Both the position numbers and the translations under genes were made by a program. The notes under the pieces were generated by a model. The model was not told the origin of the DNA, did no database searches, and worked only from the letters and a program-made list of their open reading frames with translations. Below are positions 5,076 through 12,941 of a stretch of DNA of 21,373 bases, piece after piece (positions within the stretch are counted from its first letter, which is position 1; every line of letters starts with the position of its first letter). The DNA comes from CAZOVK01 sp964583165 (GTDB lineage: Bacteria > Bacillota > Clostridia > Lachnospirales > WRAX01): assembly GCA_964583165.1 (NCBI GenBank), contig CAZOVK010000040.1, forward strand, positions 1 to 21,373, written 5' to 3'.

Positions 5076-6254
5076 TTATTCAAACGCCTTTTTCAGCACG
5101 GCAAGGAACTTGTCCAAGTCCTCATAGGACAGCGCGTCTGAAATCTGTAGGCGGATACGCGCAGTGCCTTCGGGAACGACAGGGAAGCCGAAACCGATGG
5201 TATACACGCCGTCATCAAGCATCTTTTCAGAAATAGCGATAGCCTTAGCCGTGTCGCCGATGATGAGCGGGATAATCGCACTGTCACCTTCTAGCGGTTC
5301 TAAGCCCATTTCAACAATCTTGTCGCGAGTGTACTTGACTTTGGCTTTAAGCGAGTCAACGATTTCGGGGTGAGCGTCAAGGTAATCAATCGAAGCCATA
5401 GCGATAGCGCAAAGCACGGGCGGCAGGCTGTTCGAGAACAGTGACGGACGGCTACGTTGCGCTAGGATTTCGCAAATGGACTTCGAGGCCGCGATAAAGC
5501 CGCCACCCGCGCCGCCAAGAGCCTTGCCGAATGTGCCGCTGATGATGTCAACGCCTTCGGTTACGTTGTAGTATTCCATTGTGCCGCGACCTGTTTTGCC
5601 GATTACGCCGCTGGAGTGACAATCGTCAACCATGAGGAGCGCGTTATACTTTTTGCAAAGCGCGATAATCTCGGGCAGTTTGCAGATGTCGCCTTCCATT
5701 GAGAAAACGCCGTCTGTGACAACCAGAACCGTGCCGCAATCCTGTGTTTCGATGAGCTTCTGTTCAAGGCTCTCCATATCCGAATGCTTATAAACACCGC
5801 GTGTTACGCCTTTAGCCACAGCGCGGCAACCGTCAATAATCGAAGCGTGGTTTAACTCGTCAGAGATAACCGCATCGCCGCTACTTAGAAGCGCAGGGAT
5901 AGAAGCCGTATTAGCCGCCCAGCAGGACGAGTAGGTGATGGAAGCTTCCATACCGAGCCATTCGGCTACACGCTCTTCAAGCTTTCTGTGAATGTCATAG
6001 GTACCGCAGATAAAGCGGACGCTGGACGCGCCGCCGCCGTACTGGTCAAGCGCCGCATGAGCCGCCGCGACAACCTCGGGCTTGCCCGCAAGACCCACAT
6101 AGTTATTGGAGCACAGAACGATAACGTCACCGTATTTCTCGACATTCATAACACCGTTCAGTGTGTTTGTGTTAAACTTGAAATTCTTGTATGTGCCTTT
6201 TTCGCGGAGTGTCGCGAGCTCGTTTTCAATCTTTTCATAGAAATTTACGCGCAT
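5076..6254 (-). CDS. kbl: Glycine C-acetyltransferase (2-amino-3-ketobutyrate CoA ligase)
   Basis: The 392-residue pyridoxal-phosphate enzyme cleaves 2-amino-3-ketobutyrate with CoA to glycine and acetyl-CoA. Visible features are SNNYVGLAG near residue 50, the GGGASSVRFICGT block, VDDCHSSG with the cofactor-binding aspartate (D210), and the Schiff-base lysine K244 in SGTFGKALGG. The length equals that of the Escherichia coli enzyme. Its ATG directly abuts the TAA of tdh, and the ribosome site GGGAGG lies inside the end of tdh. The pair is the standard threonine dehydrogenase pathway. Other alpha-oxoamine synthases (8-amino-7-oxononanoate synthase) are similar, but the tdh context settles the call. 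Confidence 0.95.
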   Translation of the reverse strand: MRVNFYEKIENELATLREKGTYKNFKFNTNTLNGVMNVEKYGDVIVLCSNNYVGLAGKPEVVAAAHAALDQYGGGASSVRFICGTYDIHRKLEERVAEWLGMEASITYSSCWAANTASIPALLSSGDAVISDELNHASIIDGCRAVAKGVTRGVYKHSDMESLEQKLIETQDCGTVLVVTDGVFSMEGDICKLPEIIALCKKYNALLMVDDCHSSGVIGKTGRGTMEYYNVTEGVDIISGTFGKALGGAGGGFIAASKSICEILAQRSRPSLFSNSLPPVLCAIAMASIDYLDAHPEIVDSLKAKVKYTRDKIVEMGLEPLEGDSAIIPLIIGDTAKAIAISEKMLDDGVYTIGFGFPVVPEGTARIRLQISDALSYEDLDKFLAVLKKAFE

Positions 6255-7298
6255 TTATTTTGCCTCCCAATCCAAAACAATCTTGCCGGAGTTGCCGCTT
6301 GCCATGATTTCAAAGCCTTCTTGGAAGTCGTCAACATTGAAGCGGTGTGTGATAATCGGTGTGATGTCAAGACCGCCCTGAAGAAGCGTCTGCATCTTGT
6401 ACCATGTTTCAAACATTTCGCGGCCATAGATACCCTTGATGAACAGGCCGTTAAAGACAACCTTGTCCCAGTCAACGGAAGTGCCTTCCGCTTGCATACC
6501 GAGCATGGCAATCTTGCCGCCGTGAGCCATGTTGTTGACCATATCGTTGAATGCATATTTACTGCCGCTCATTTCTAGCCCGACATCAAAGCCTTCTGTC
6601 ATACCTAAAGAAGCCATAACCTCGGGCAGTGTAGTTTCTTTGGCGTTAATGGCGTGCTTGATACCCATTTTCTTCGCAAGCTCGATGCGATAGGGGTTTA
6701 AGTCGGTGATAACGACATAACGCGCGCCGCATTTTTGGGCTACAGCCGCCGCCATGATACCGATAGGGCCCGCGCCCGTCACGAGAACGTCTTCGCCAAC
6801 GAGATTAAACGAGAGAGCCGTGTGAACGGCATTGCCGAACGGGTCGAAGCAGGAGAACAACTCTTCTTCGATACCCGGTGCGGCATGCCAGACGTTTGAA
6901 ACGGGCAGGCTGAGGTATTCAGCGAACGCGCCGTCGCGATTAACGCCTACACCATATGTGTTGCGGCAGAGGTGGCGACGACCGGCGCGGCAGTTACGGC
7001 AAACGCCACAAGTGACATGACCTTCACCCGAAACCAAGTCGCCGACTTTAACATCCGTTACATTCGCGCCGATTTCTACGACATGACCGACATACTCATG
7101 ACCGATAACCATGGGCGTTTTGATTGTGCGTTGCGCCCAGTCGTTCCACTCGTAGATGTGAATATCCGTGCCGCAGATACTGGTCTTGTGAATTTTAATG
7201 AGAACGTCATTAGGCCCAATCTCGGGTACGGGTACTTCGCCCATCCAAACGCCTTTTTCGGGTTTGAGTTTGAGAATTGCCTTCATCATCTTTGGCAT
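6255..7298 (-). CDS. tdh: L-threonine 3-dehydrogenase
   Basis: This 347-residue zinc-dependent medium-chain dehydrogenase oxidises L-threonine to 2-amino-3-ketobutyrate with NAD+. Catalytic zinc ligands sit in SICGTD (C42) and GHEYVG (H67, E68); four cysteines C97, C100, C103 and C111 form the structural zinc site. The NAD-binding loop reads VTGAGPIGIMAA. The GIYGREMFETWYKM stretch is diagnostic for threonine dehydrogenase. The ATG at 7298 has GGGGG 6 nt upstream. It is the first gene of an operon with kbl and has its own promoter. Confidence 0.96.
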   Translation of the reverse strand: MPKMMKAILKLKPEKGVWMGEVPVPEIGPNDVLIKIHKTSICGTDIHIYEWNDWAQRTIKTPMVIGHEYVGHVVEIGANVTDVKVGDLVSGEGHVTCGVCRNCRAGRRHLCRNTYGVGVNRDGAFAEYLSLPVSNVWHAAPGIEEELFSCFDPFGNAVHTALSFNLVGEDVLVTGAGPIGIMAAAVAQKCGARYVVITDLNPYRIELAKKMGIKHAINAKETTLPEVMASLGMTEGFDVGLEMSGSKYAFNDMVNNMAHGGKIAMLGMQAEGTSVDWDKVVFNGLFIKGIYGREMFETWYKMQTLLQGGLDITPIITHRFNVDDFQEGFEIMASGNSGKIVLDWEAK

Positions 7299-7343
7299 AA
7301 TTTACCCCCATTCTTATATTAAGTAGCAATTTTATCCTACTAT

Positions 7344-7372
7344 ATTCTAGCACAAGCATTTAGAAAAAACAA
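7344..7372 (-). promoter_or_regulatory. SigA-type promoter of the tdh-kbl operon
   Basis: On the minus strand TTGTTT (7372-7367), 17 nt, TAGAAT (7349-7344) with an extended TGC directly before the -10. It lies about 46 nt upstream of tdh and is back to back with the promoter at 7397-7425. Confidence 0.65.
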
Positions 7373-7396
7373 TGAGTTTTAGCGCGAAGCTTTAAC

Positions 7397-7425
7397 TGGA
7401 CAAACGCCGCGGAATCTGTTAAAAT
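7397..7425 (+). promoter_or_regulatory. SigA-type promoter of the 7455 gene
   Basis: TGGACA (7397-7402), 17 nt, TAAAAT (7420-7425), with TG one base before the -10. It is 30 nt upstream of the ATG of the membrane-anchored gene and diverges from the tdh promoter. Confidence 0.65.
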
Positions 7426-7454
7426 ACATACATAACAATTGATGGAGTGGTATT

Positions 7455-7913
7455 ATGACCTTAATGGATGTACTTATTATCATTTTTGCGGTAGTGGTCG
7501 TTATTGGCTTTGGGTTGTATTACTTGAACCGCTGGGCTTCTAAGAAGATGACGGCGCAACAGGATGCCATTGCGAAGAACAAGCAGAATATGACGATTTT
7601 CGTTATCGACAAGAAGCATGACTACGCGAAGAACGTCAACCTCCCTAAAATGGTAGCGGAACAATTGCCTAAAACGACGAAGCTCATGAAGATGTACTTT
7701 GTTCAGGCGAAGATTGGGCCGCAGATACTTACGCTCATTTGTGACAAGCACATCTATAACAATCTTACGCCTAAGAAGTCGGTTCAAGTTGAGATGGCGG
7801 GGCTTTATATCGTGGGCGTTAAGGGTTTGAAGTCGGCCGAAGAGATGAAGAAGATAGAGAAAGAGAAGAAAAAGTCAGAGAAACAAGCCCAAAAGGCCGA
7901 AAGCAAAAAATAG
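7455..7913 (+). CDS. Membrane-anchored protein of unknown function
   Basis: The 152-residue protein has one N-terminal hydrophobic segment (about residues 4-24, LIIIFAVVVVIGFGLYYL), with no cleavage site or lipobox. A soluble domain follows (about 45-130), with predicted strands such as MTIFVIDKKHD, KMYFVQAKIGPQILTLICD and VQVEMAGLYIVGVKGL. The tail (about 131-152) is highly charged and lysine/glutamate-rich, probably coiled coil or disordered. I do not recognise a named family, though such proteins occur in Clostridia. The basic residues after the helix suggest the domain faces the cytoplasm. It has its own promoter and ends 2 nt before the proS promoter begins. Confidence 0.8.
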   Translation: MTLMDVLIIIFAVVVVIGFGLYYLNRWASKKMTAQQDAIAKNKQNMTIFVIDKKHDYAKNVNLPKMVAEQLPKTTKLMKMYFVQAKIGPQILTLICDKHIYNNLTPKKSVQVEMAGLYIVGVKGLKSAEEMKKIEKEKKKSEKQAQKAESKK

Positions 7914-7915
7914 TA

Positions 7916-7944
7916 TTGACAAAAACGCCGCAAAGGTGTATATT
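7916..7944 (+). promoter_or_regulatory. SigA-type promoter of the proS T-box transcript
   Basis: A perfect TTGACA (7916-7921), a 17-nt spacer and TATATT (7939-7944). It starts 2 nt after the stop codon of the preceding gene, so the T-box transcript begins near 7951. Confidence 0.85.
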
Positions 7945-7950
7945 GCATTA

Positions 7951-8190
7951 AATACATGCAGGGATGAACGATGGTAAAGCTGTATTCAGAGAGCGGGCGG
8001 TTGGTGAAAGCCCGATACAAGCGCCGTCTGACCGAACCTTGTCGCGCTTAGGCGCAGTTTTCCTGTCTAATAAATAGGAACGTAGGATTGCGTTAAATCT
8101 TCGAGTGGACATAGTTGTTTTTGTGTCAATTAGGGTGGTACCGCCATTTATGCCTTGGCCCCTATTGGGGTTCTGGGCTTTTTTATTTGG
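7951..8190 (+). promoter_or_regulatory. T-box riboswitch leader of proS
   Basis: The untranslated leader has the hallmarks of a tRNA-sensing T-box. Stem I carries the AGAGAG...GGTGAAAG distal motif (about 7988-8010), with pairings GCTGTAT/ATACAAGC and GATGG/CCGTC below it. The specifier region reads GAACCTTG; CCT at 8037-8039 is a proline codon, matching the downstream gene. The invariant AGGGTGGTACCGC lies at 8132-8144, and a terminator follows. Uncharged tRNA-Pro would stabilise the antiterminator and allow proS transcription. The basal part of stem I is hard to draw by hand, so the exact specifier is the least certain point. Confidence 0.92.
8152..8187 (+). terminator. Regulated terminator of the proS T-box
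   Basis: GCC...CCCC (8152-8162), loop TATT, GGGG...GGGC (8167-8178), then six T residues (8179-8184). It competes with the antiterminator formed by the conserved T-box sequence just upstream. Confidence 0.8.
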
Positions 8191-8204
8191 AAAGGAGAGA
8201 TATT

Positions 8205-9638
8205 ATGGCAAAGGAAAAGAAGGTTGAAGCTATCACAAGCCGCGCCGAGGACTTCGCGCAGTGGTACACAGACGTTGTGAGAAAGGCGGAGCTTGCGGAC
8301 TACTCGTCTGTGGCGGGTTGTATTGTCGTTAGACCGTATGGTTGCGCGATTTGGGAGCTTATCACGGCGGAATTGAACGCGCGATTGGTTGAAACGGGGC
8401 ATGAGAACGTGCATATGCCCATATTCATACCTGAGAGTTTGTTACAGAAAGAGAAAGACCATGTTGAAGGCTTCGCGCCAGAGGTGGCGTGGGTTACACA
8501 TGGCGGGAGCGAGAAATTGCCCGAAAGGCTCTGCATTCGCCCCACATCTGAAACGCTGTTTTGTGAACATTACGCGAATATCATTCAGTCTTATCGCGAC
8601 TTGCCCAAGCTTTATAACCAATGGTGCTCTGTAGTCCGTTGGGAGAAGACGACACGTCCGTTCTTGCGCACGCGTGAGTTCTGGTGGCAAGAGGGGCATA
8701 CGGCGCACGCGACGGCAGATGATGCGCAGGTTGAAACGTTGAAAATTCTGGACATTTATGCGGCCCTTTGTGAGGAATTTTTGGCTATGCCTGTTATTAA
8801 GGGGCAGAAGACCGACAAAGAGAAATTCGCGGGCGCGAACGCAACTTATTCCGTTGAAGCGCTTATGCACGACGGCAAGGCTTTGCAAGCGGGCACGACG
8901 CATAACTTCGGCGACGGTTTCGCGCAGGCGTTTGGGATTCAATATTTGAGCAAGGACAATAAGCTAGAACATGTTCACCAGACATCATGGGGTGTGTCAA
9001 CGCGCTTGATTGGTGGGTTGATTATGGCGCATGGTGACGATAACGGGTTGGTTTTACCGCCTAGGGTTGCGCCTGTTCAGGTTATTATTATACCTATCGC
9101 GGCGCATAAGCCCGGGGTTATCGAGAAGGCCGAGGAACTCAAAACGCGCTTGTCCGCGACGACTCGCGTTAAGCTTGACGCTTCTGACAAATCGCCCGGT
9201 TGGAGATTCGCGGAGTGGGAGATGAAGGGTGTACCCGTTCGCGTTGAGATTGGGCCTAAAGATATTGAGGCTAACCAGTGTATCTTGGCGCGGCGCGATA
9301 ATGGCGAGAAGATAACGGTAAGCCTTGATGACCTTGAAACGGCTGTCGCCGAGTTGCTGGCGGATATTCAAAAGAATCTGTACAACACCGCTAAGGCGTT
9401 TATGGACAGCAGGACCTACAGCGCGACAAGCTTAGAAGAATTGGAGCGGCTTGTGAACGAAACACCCGGTTTTGTTAAGGCCATGTGGTGTGGTGACCGC
9501 GCTTGCGAGGAGAGCATTAAGGAGAAGATGTCGGTTACGGCGCGAAATATTCCGTTTGAACAGGAGCAGATAGCAGAAACTTGCGTCTGTTGTGGAAAGC
9601 CCGCTAAAACTATGGTTTATTGGGGCAAGGCTTATTAA
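8205..9638 (+). CDS. proS: Prolyl-tRNA synthetase, short archaeal/eukaryotic-type
   Basis: This 477-residue class II synthetase attaches proline to tRNA-Pro. Motif 2 is seen in RWEKTTRPFLRTREFWWQEG, and motif 3 in TSWGVSTRLIGGLIMAHGDD. The length and the absence of an inserted editing domain mark it as the archaeal-type form found in many Clostridia, Mycoplasma and Borrelia. The C-terminal part has the anticodon-binding domain and a cysteine pair (CVCCGK) ending in a tyrosine, as typical for this type. I chose the ATG at 8205 because AAAGGAGAG lies just upstream and after the T-box terminator; the frame is open from 8115, but that lies inside the leader. Expression is set by the T-box. Confidence 0.96.
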   Translation: MAKEKKVEAITSRAEDFAQWYTDVVRKAELADYSSVAGCIVVRPYGCAIWELITAELNARLVETGHENVHMPIFIPESLLQKEKDHVEGFAPEVAWVTHGGSEKLPERLCIRPTSETLFCEHYANIIQSYRDLPKLYNQWCSVVRWEKTTRPFLRTREFWWQEGHTAHATADDAQVETLKILDIYAALCEEFLAMPVIKGQKTDKEKFAGANATYSVEALMHDGKALQAGTTHNFGDGFAQAFGIQYLSKDNKLEHVHQTSWGVSTRLIGGLIMAHGDDNGLVLPPRVAPVQVIIIPIAAHKPGVIEKAEELKTRLSATTRVKLDASDKSPGWRFAEWEMKGVPVRVEIGPKDIEANQCILARRDNGEKITVSLDDLETAVAELLADIQKNLYNTAKAFMDSRTYSATSLEELERLVNETPGFVKAMWCGDRACEESIKEKMSVTARNIPFEQEQIAETCVCCGKPAKTMVYWGKAY

Positions 9639-9651
9639 ACGCATCTTTTTC

Positions 9652-9676
9652 AAAACCGCCTTCGGGCGGTTTTTTT
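9652..9676 (+). terminator. Shared terminator between proS and the sensor kinase
   Basis: AAAACCGCC (9652-9660), a stable TTCG tetraloop, GGCGGTTTT (9665-9673), extended by three more T. It ends proS. The symmetric A and T flanks let it also serve the convergent kinase gene, whose stop codon is at 9675-9677. Confidence 0.88.
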
Positions 9677-11645
9677 ATGCTAACGGCAGTAGGATAGTAA
9701 AGGTTGTGCCCACATTCGGTTCTGATTCGACAGTAATGATTCCTCCGTGCTCCTCAATGATACGTTTTGTTATGGCAAGCCCGATACCCGTGTGGCGCGG
9801 GTCAATACTCCAGAATCTATCGAACACATAGGGCAGATAAACGGGCTGAATGCCACAGCCATTGTCGAATATATGTATTTGTAGATGTTTGTCGGCGACT
9901 TCAGTTAAGATGTCTATGCGCCCGTCAGGGGGCATGAAGCGTATCGCGTTGTTCAGAATGTTTTCAATCGCGACTTTGAGTTTTTCGCTGTCCATGTTGA
10001 CGGACGCATCAATGCCGTAGTGATTGATTGAAAAATGTTTGGGGCTAGAAGTCGCGACGGCCCTGTATGAGCGGATAATGCCATCGAGAAAACCCGAAAT
10101 GAGTTGTATGCGGAAATTCGGCATGTCTTCGTCCAGTTTCGATAGGACGGACAGTTTGTCTACGCGTTTCGCCAGTTCACTCACCTTGTCGCTGATATTC
10201 TGCATGATTTGTATGCTTTCGCTCTCGTCGGTGACTATGCCGCTTGTCAGAAGCTCAACGAAGCCGCCGATAGCTGTCAGCGGGGATTTGATGTCGTGAG
10301 AAATATCGGACATGAAGCGTTTGCGCGTGGCGAGTATGTGGTTAAGGTGGTCATTCGCGGCATTTAGGTTTTGCGTTTGTTGCATCATGATTTCTTCCAT
10401 GTGGGCCGCGTATTGGGCGTTTTCGCGGTAAATGTCAAGCACGCGGCGAAAGAGCATAAAAGAGAATACGGCGGATAGGAATACGAAAGCTTGTTCAGTG
10501 CCCGAGCCGAAGAGAACTGGGTCAAAATCGCCGCTGAAACTGTCAATGATAGTACCCGCCGAATACAGAACAATGCCGCAGACAAGGGGAACGAACGCGG
10601 AGTGGCGTTTAATGGCGGCTGAAATTGTTGTGCCAATGATACAAAAGAGCACAACAAGTCTGTACGCATTATACATGAACGGATAGAGGGCGCACGCCAA
10701 GCCGAATGCGCTAAGAATACGGCTTATGAGTGTCAGCGAGAAAATCACTGTAATCAGTATGGTGAAACGCTTATGGGCTTTGGTTATGTTTAAAATCAAA
10801 TGTGTAAGCGATAGCAGTAAAATACAAAAACACGCGTCCGTGAACAGGTAGACTAACCATACAGTCGAAAACCCTATGCCGCTAATCAGCGTATACGACA
10901 TATACCCGCCGAAGCTTAGACAAATAACAGCGAAATGGGCTAGAGCGCGGTCTTTTTGAAATAGCGCGAACATGATAAACGCAATACTTGTCAGTAGGGG
11001 GATGCCTATGATTATCACGCGCATGATTATGCGTATACCAAAGAGAGTATCCATATCACGTTGAAACCCGAAAGCTGGGGCGTAACGTAACCTGTTTGTG
11101 TAATGAGAATAGTTAGAAGCGGCGATGACGATTTCGGCAATACCCGAAGCCTCGAAGCTGACGGAGCCTGTGCGGATAAAAGGCTTGTAACCGTTTATTA
11201 CACCACCTGTGAGTCTGCCGGGGTTTTCGTTTTGGCGCAGAAGCTGACCGTTTATCCAAAGCTTATAAGACGAGAATATCTCTGGCAATTCGAGCGTGTA
11301 TACATTCGGACTATTCGGTAAAACCGCCGTTAGGCGGTAAGTTGAGCTGGTGAATTGTGTGTTTAAGCCATCGGAATCGTACCCAATGTTTACATACCTA
11401 TTCGGCGTTTGGGGAGTGGCGAAAACAGAGGGCTCTAGCAACGCGTTTTCGTAGAGTTCCCAGCCATTTGTCAAATAGGTGATTTGACTGCTGAACGTCA
11501 GAACACCGTTACTAGCGGGGCTTGAGTTTATTGTGTATTTATTGTCAAAGATACGCGCCGTCAACATTAAAGTCAGCGCGGCTATAAGAAAGACCACTGA
11601 TGTGACAATACGGTGAATGCCGTAAAAACCTGCTTTTCTATTCAT
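9675..11645 (-). CDS. 7TM-DISM sensor histidine kinase
   Basis: The 656-residue membrane kinase has an N-terminal transmembrane helix (about 12-30) and an extracellular beta-rich domain (about 35-195) with the typical LPEIFSSYKLWINGQL pattern of 7TMR-DISM sensors. About seven helices follow (about 203-400), then a coiled linker, a HisKA domain with H450 in SDISHDIKSP, and an HATPase domain with NILNNAIRF (N-box), DNGCGI and TGIGLAITKR. The extracellular domain suggests sensing of a carbohydrate-like or other small ligand, which is inference. I chose the ATG at 11645, which overlaps the end of the regulator gene by 8 nt; the frame is open to 11690. The neighbouring regulator is its partner. 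Confidence 0.92.
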   Translation of the reverse strand: MNRKAGFYGIHRIVTSVVFLIAALTLMLTARIFDNKYTINSSPASNGVLTFSSQITYLTNGWELYENALLEPSVFATPQTPNRYVNIGYDSDGLNTQFTSSTYRLTAVLPNSPNVYTLELPEIFSSYKLWINGQLLRQNENPGRLTGGVINGYKPFIRTGSVSFEASGIAEIVIAASNYSHYTNRLRYAPAFGFQRDMDTLFGIRIIMRVIIIGIPLLTSIAFIMFALFQKDRALAHFAVICLSFGGYMSYTLISGIGFSTVWLVYLFTDACFCILLLSLTHLILNITKAHKRFTILITVIFSLTLISRILSAFGLACALYPFMYNAYRLVVLFCIIGTTISAAIKRHSAFVPLVCGIVLYSAGTIIDSFSGDFDPVLFGSGTEQAFVFLSAVFSFMLFRRVLDIYRENAQYAAHMEEIMMQQTQNLNAANDHLNHILATRKRFMSDISHDIKSPLTAIGGFVELLTSGIVTDESESIQIMQNISDKVSELAKRVDKLSVLSKLDEDMPNFRIQLISGFLDGIIRSYRAVATSSPKHFSINHYGIDASVNMDSEKLKVAIENILNNAIRFMPPDGRIDILTEVADKHLQIHIFDNGCGIQPVYLPYVFDRFWSIDPRHTGIGLAITKRIIEEHGGIITVESEPNVGTTFTILLPLA

Positions 11646-12324
11646 GGACGTAACGATAACCGCCGCCCCAAACCGTTTCAATGGGGTCATAACCGTTGGT
11701 TGCGTTTCTTATCTTGCGCCTTAAATTCGCGATGTGAACGGCTACAACACGTGCGTCGTCGTTGACCGGGGCTTGCCAGATGCGCTCAAATAAATCTTCA
11801 GCCGACAGTGATGGACCGTTTTCGTTCATAAGCACTGAGAGTAACGCCAGCTCTTTTGTGGTGAGTTTCAAGTGTATGTTGTCAACGCTTATACTTGTTT
11901 TTGAGTCGATGACTATACGGCGCTCTTTTTTGGTGACGATGCGCGGCATAGTGGCTTCAACACGTTTTCTTATTCGGTGTTCTAACTCTTTGAGGGAGAA
12001 CGGCTTGGTCACATAATCGTCGCCGCCGCTCTCGAAACCGCTTATGCGGTCATCTTCGGCAGACATGCACGACAAGAAGATGACGGAACAACCGCACATC
12101 TCCTTCAAGACTTCGCAAATATTCAGCCCGCTACGGTCGGGCAGGTTCACGTCCAGCAAAACACAGTCGGGCGAGAACAACTCAGCCGTGTCAAGCGCCG
12201 CTTGTGCTGTGAGAGCCGTTTTTACGTCAAAACCCGCATGGGTCAAATACCTATTCACAATCGATAGGATTGAGGGGTCGTCGTCAACTATCAAAACGGC
12301 TATTTGGTTCATGTTATCACCCAT
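11638..12324 (-). CDS. OmpR/PhoB-family response regulator
   Basis: The 228-residue protein has a receiver domain (about 1-122) with acidic D14-D16, phospho-acceptor D58 in LLDVNLPD, S85, and K107 in VTKPFS. A C-terminal winged-helix DNA-binding domain (about 130-228) carries LTTKELALLSVL, VAVHIANLRRKI and the VWGGGYRY terminus. The start is ATG at 12324, one base after the stop of the preceding gene. A second ATG at 12312, with GGGTGAT just upstream, is equally likely. It is phosphorylated by the overlapping kinase gene. Its targets are unknown, and it may control its own operon. Confidence 0.94.
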   Translation of the reverse strand: MGDNMNQIAVLIVDDDPSILSIVNRYLTHAGFDVKTALTAQAALDTAELFSPDCVLLDVNLPDRSGLNICEVLKEMCGCSVIFLSCMSAEDDRISGFESGGDDYVTKPFSLKELEHRIRKRVEATMPRIVTKKERRIVIDSKTSISVDNIHLKLTTKELALLSVLMNENGPSLSAEDLFERIWQAPVNDDARVVAVHIANLRRKIRNATNGYDPIETVWGGGYRYVHE

Positions 12325-12325
12325 A

Positions 12326-12928
12326 TTACGCCATGCCTCTTAACAGCGCTGATACGTCAGTGTATTTGCTCACATCGTCAATCAAAATCATATTGGGTGT
12401 GACAATTTTGCCGATAACACTTTGTTTGCCTTTCACACCCTCACCCGAATCACCCGCCGCTATCGATACCCAAAGTTCGGGGGATATGAGCGCAAGGGAG
12501 TATGCCTCTCGCCCGAAGCTTGCAAAGCTGTTGCGTGGCTCAAATGACGTTTCCGAGGTAATATCCACATTTTTTAGCTCAAAACACGCCCCACGCATGG
12601 CTTTCATTAGTACATCAAATCTGCCTTCAAGCGGGAAACTTACTGACGGGGTTATGCTCTGTTCGTCAATTGTCGATTTCAAGCCCTCAAAGATGTATGA
12701 GAAATCGCCGAAAACGCGCTCGTCACTGCCGATACCGCTGAGTATGGGGCGGCTTCCGATAGTGGTTTTCTCGAAATTCGCCGCGACGATTGTGGCTTCT
12801 TGTTCTGTAAGCCCGCTCTCTACGCCAAAAGCGTAGACGGCCTTACGGACATTGAAAAACTCGTTTAGGTATTTAAGCTTTATGACCGAAAAGGTTATGT
12901 CTGATAAGAATGTGGGTTTGTATGCCAT
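12326..12928 (-). CDS. Unrecognised 200-residue protein in the selB operon
   Basis: I do not recognise this protein. It is soluble-looking, with no signal peptide, membrane segment or cysteine cluster (one cysteine, in RGACFELKNV). Features include IKLKYLNEFFNVRKAVYAFG near the start, a stretch EQEATIVAANFEKTTIGS, then beta-rich segments VSFPLEGRFDVLMKAM and VIGKIVTPNMILIDDVSKY. The ATG at 12928 has AGGA 7 nt upstream. It lies 13 nt after selB and 1 nt before the response regulator, so it must be made together with them. It could act with the two-component pair or with selenoprotein synthesis; nothing in the sequence decides. Confidence 0.8.
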   Translation of the reverse strand: MAYKPTFLSDITFSVIKLKYLNEFFNVRKAVYAFGVESGLTEQEATIVAANFEKTTIGSRPILSGIGSDERVFGDFSYIFEGLKSTIDEQSITPSVSFPLEGRFDVLMKAMRGACFELKNVDITSETSFEPRNSFASFGREAYSLALISPELWVSIAAGDSGEGVKGKQSVIGKIVTPNMILIDDVSKYTDVSALLRGMA

Positions 12929-12941
12929 ATTTAATTCCTTT

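Noticed and set aside
5988..6578. Long plus-strand reading frame opposite kbl and tdh
   Set aside because: It has no ribosome site, spans the junction of two well-identified genes on the other strand, and shows low-complexity antisense-like composition.
8115..8204. N-terminal extension of ProRS
   Set aside because: It lies inside the T-box antiterminator and terminator and lacks a ribosome site.
8442..8942. Minus-strand frame of 166 codons opposite proS
   Set aside because: It is a shadow of proS on the opposite strand, arginine-rich and without a ribosome site.
11646..11690. N-terminal extension of the sensor kinase
   Set aside because: It lies entirely within the coding end of the response regulator; the ATG at 11645 gives the usual short overlap.
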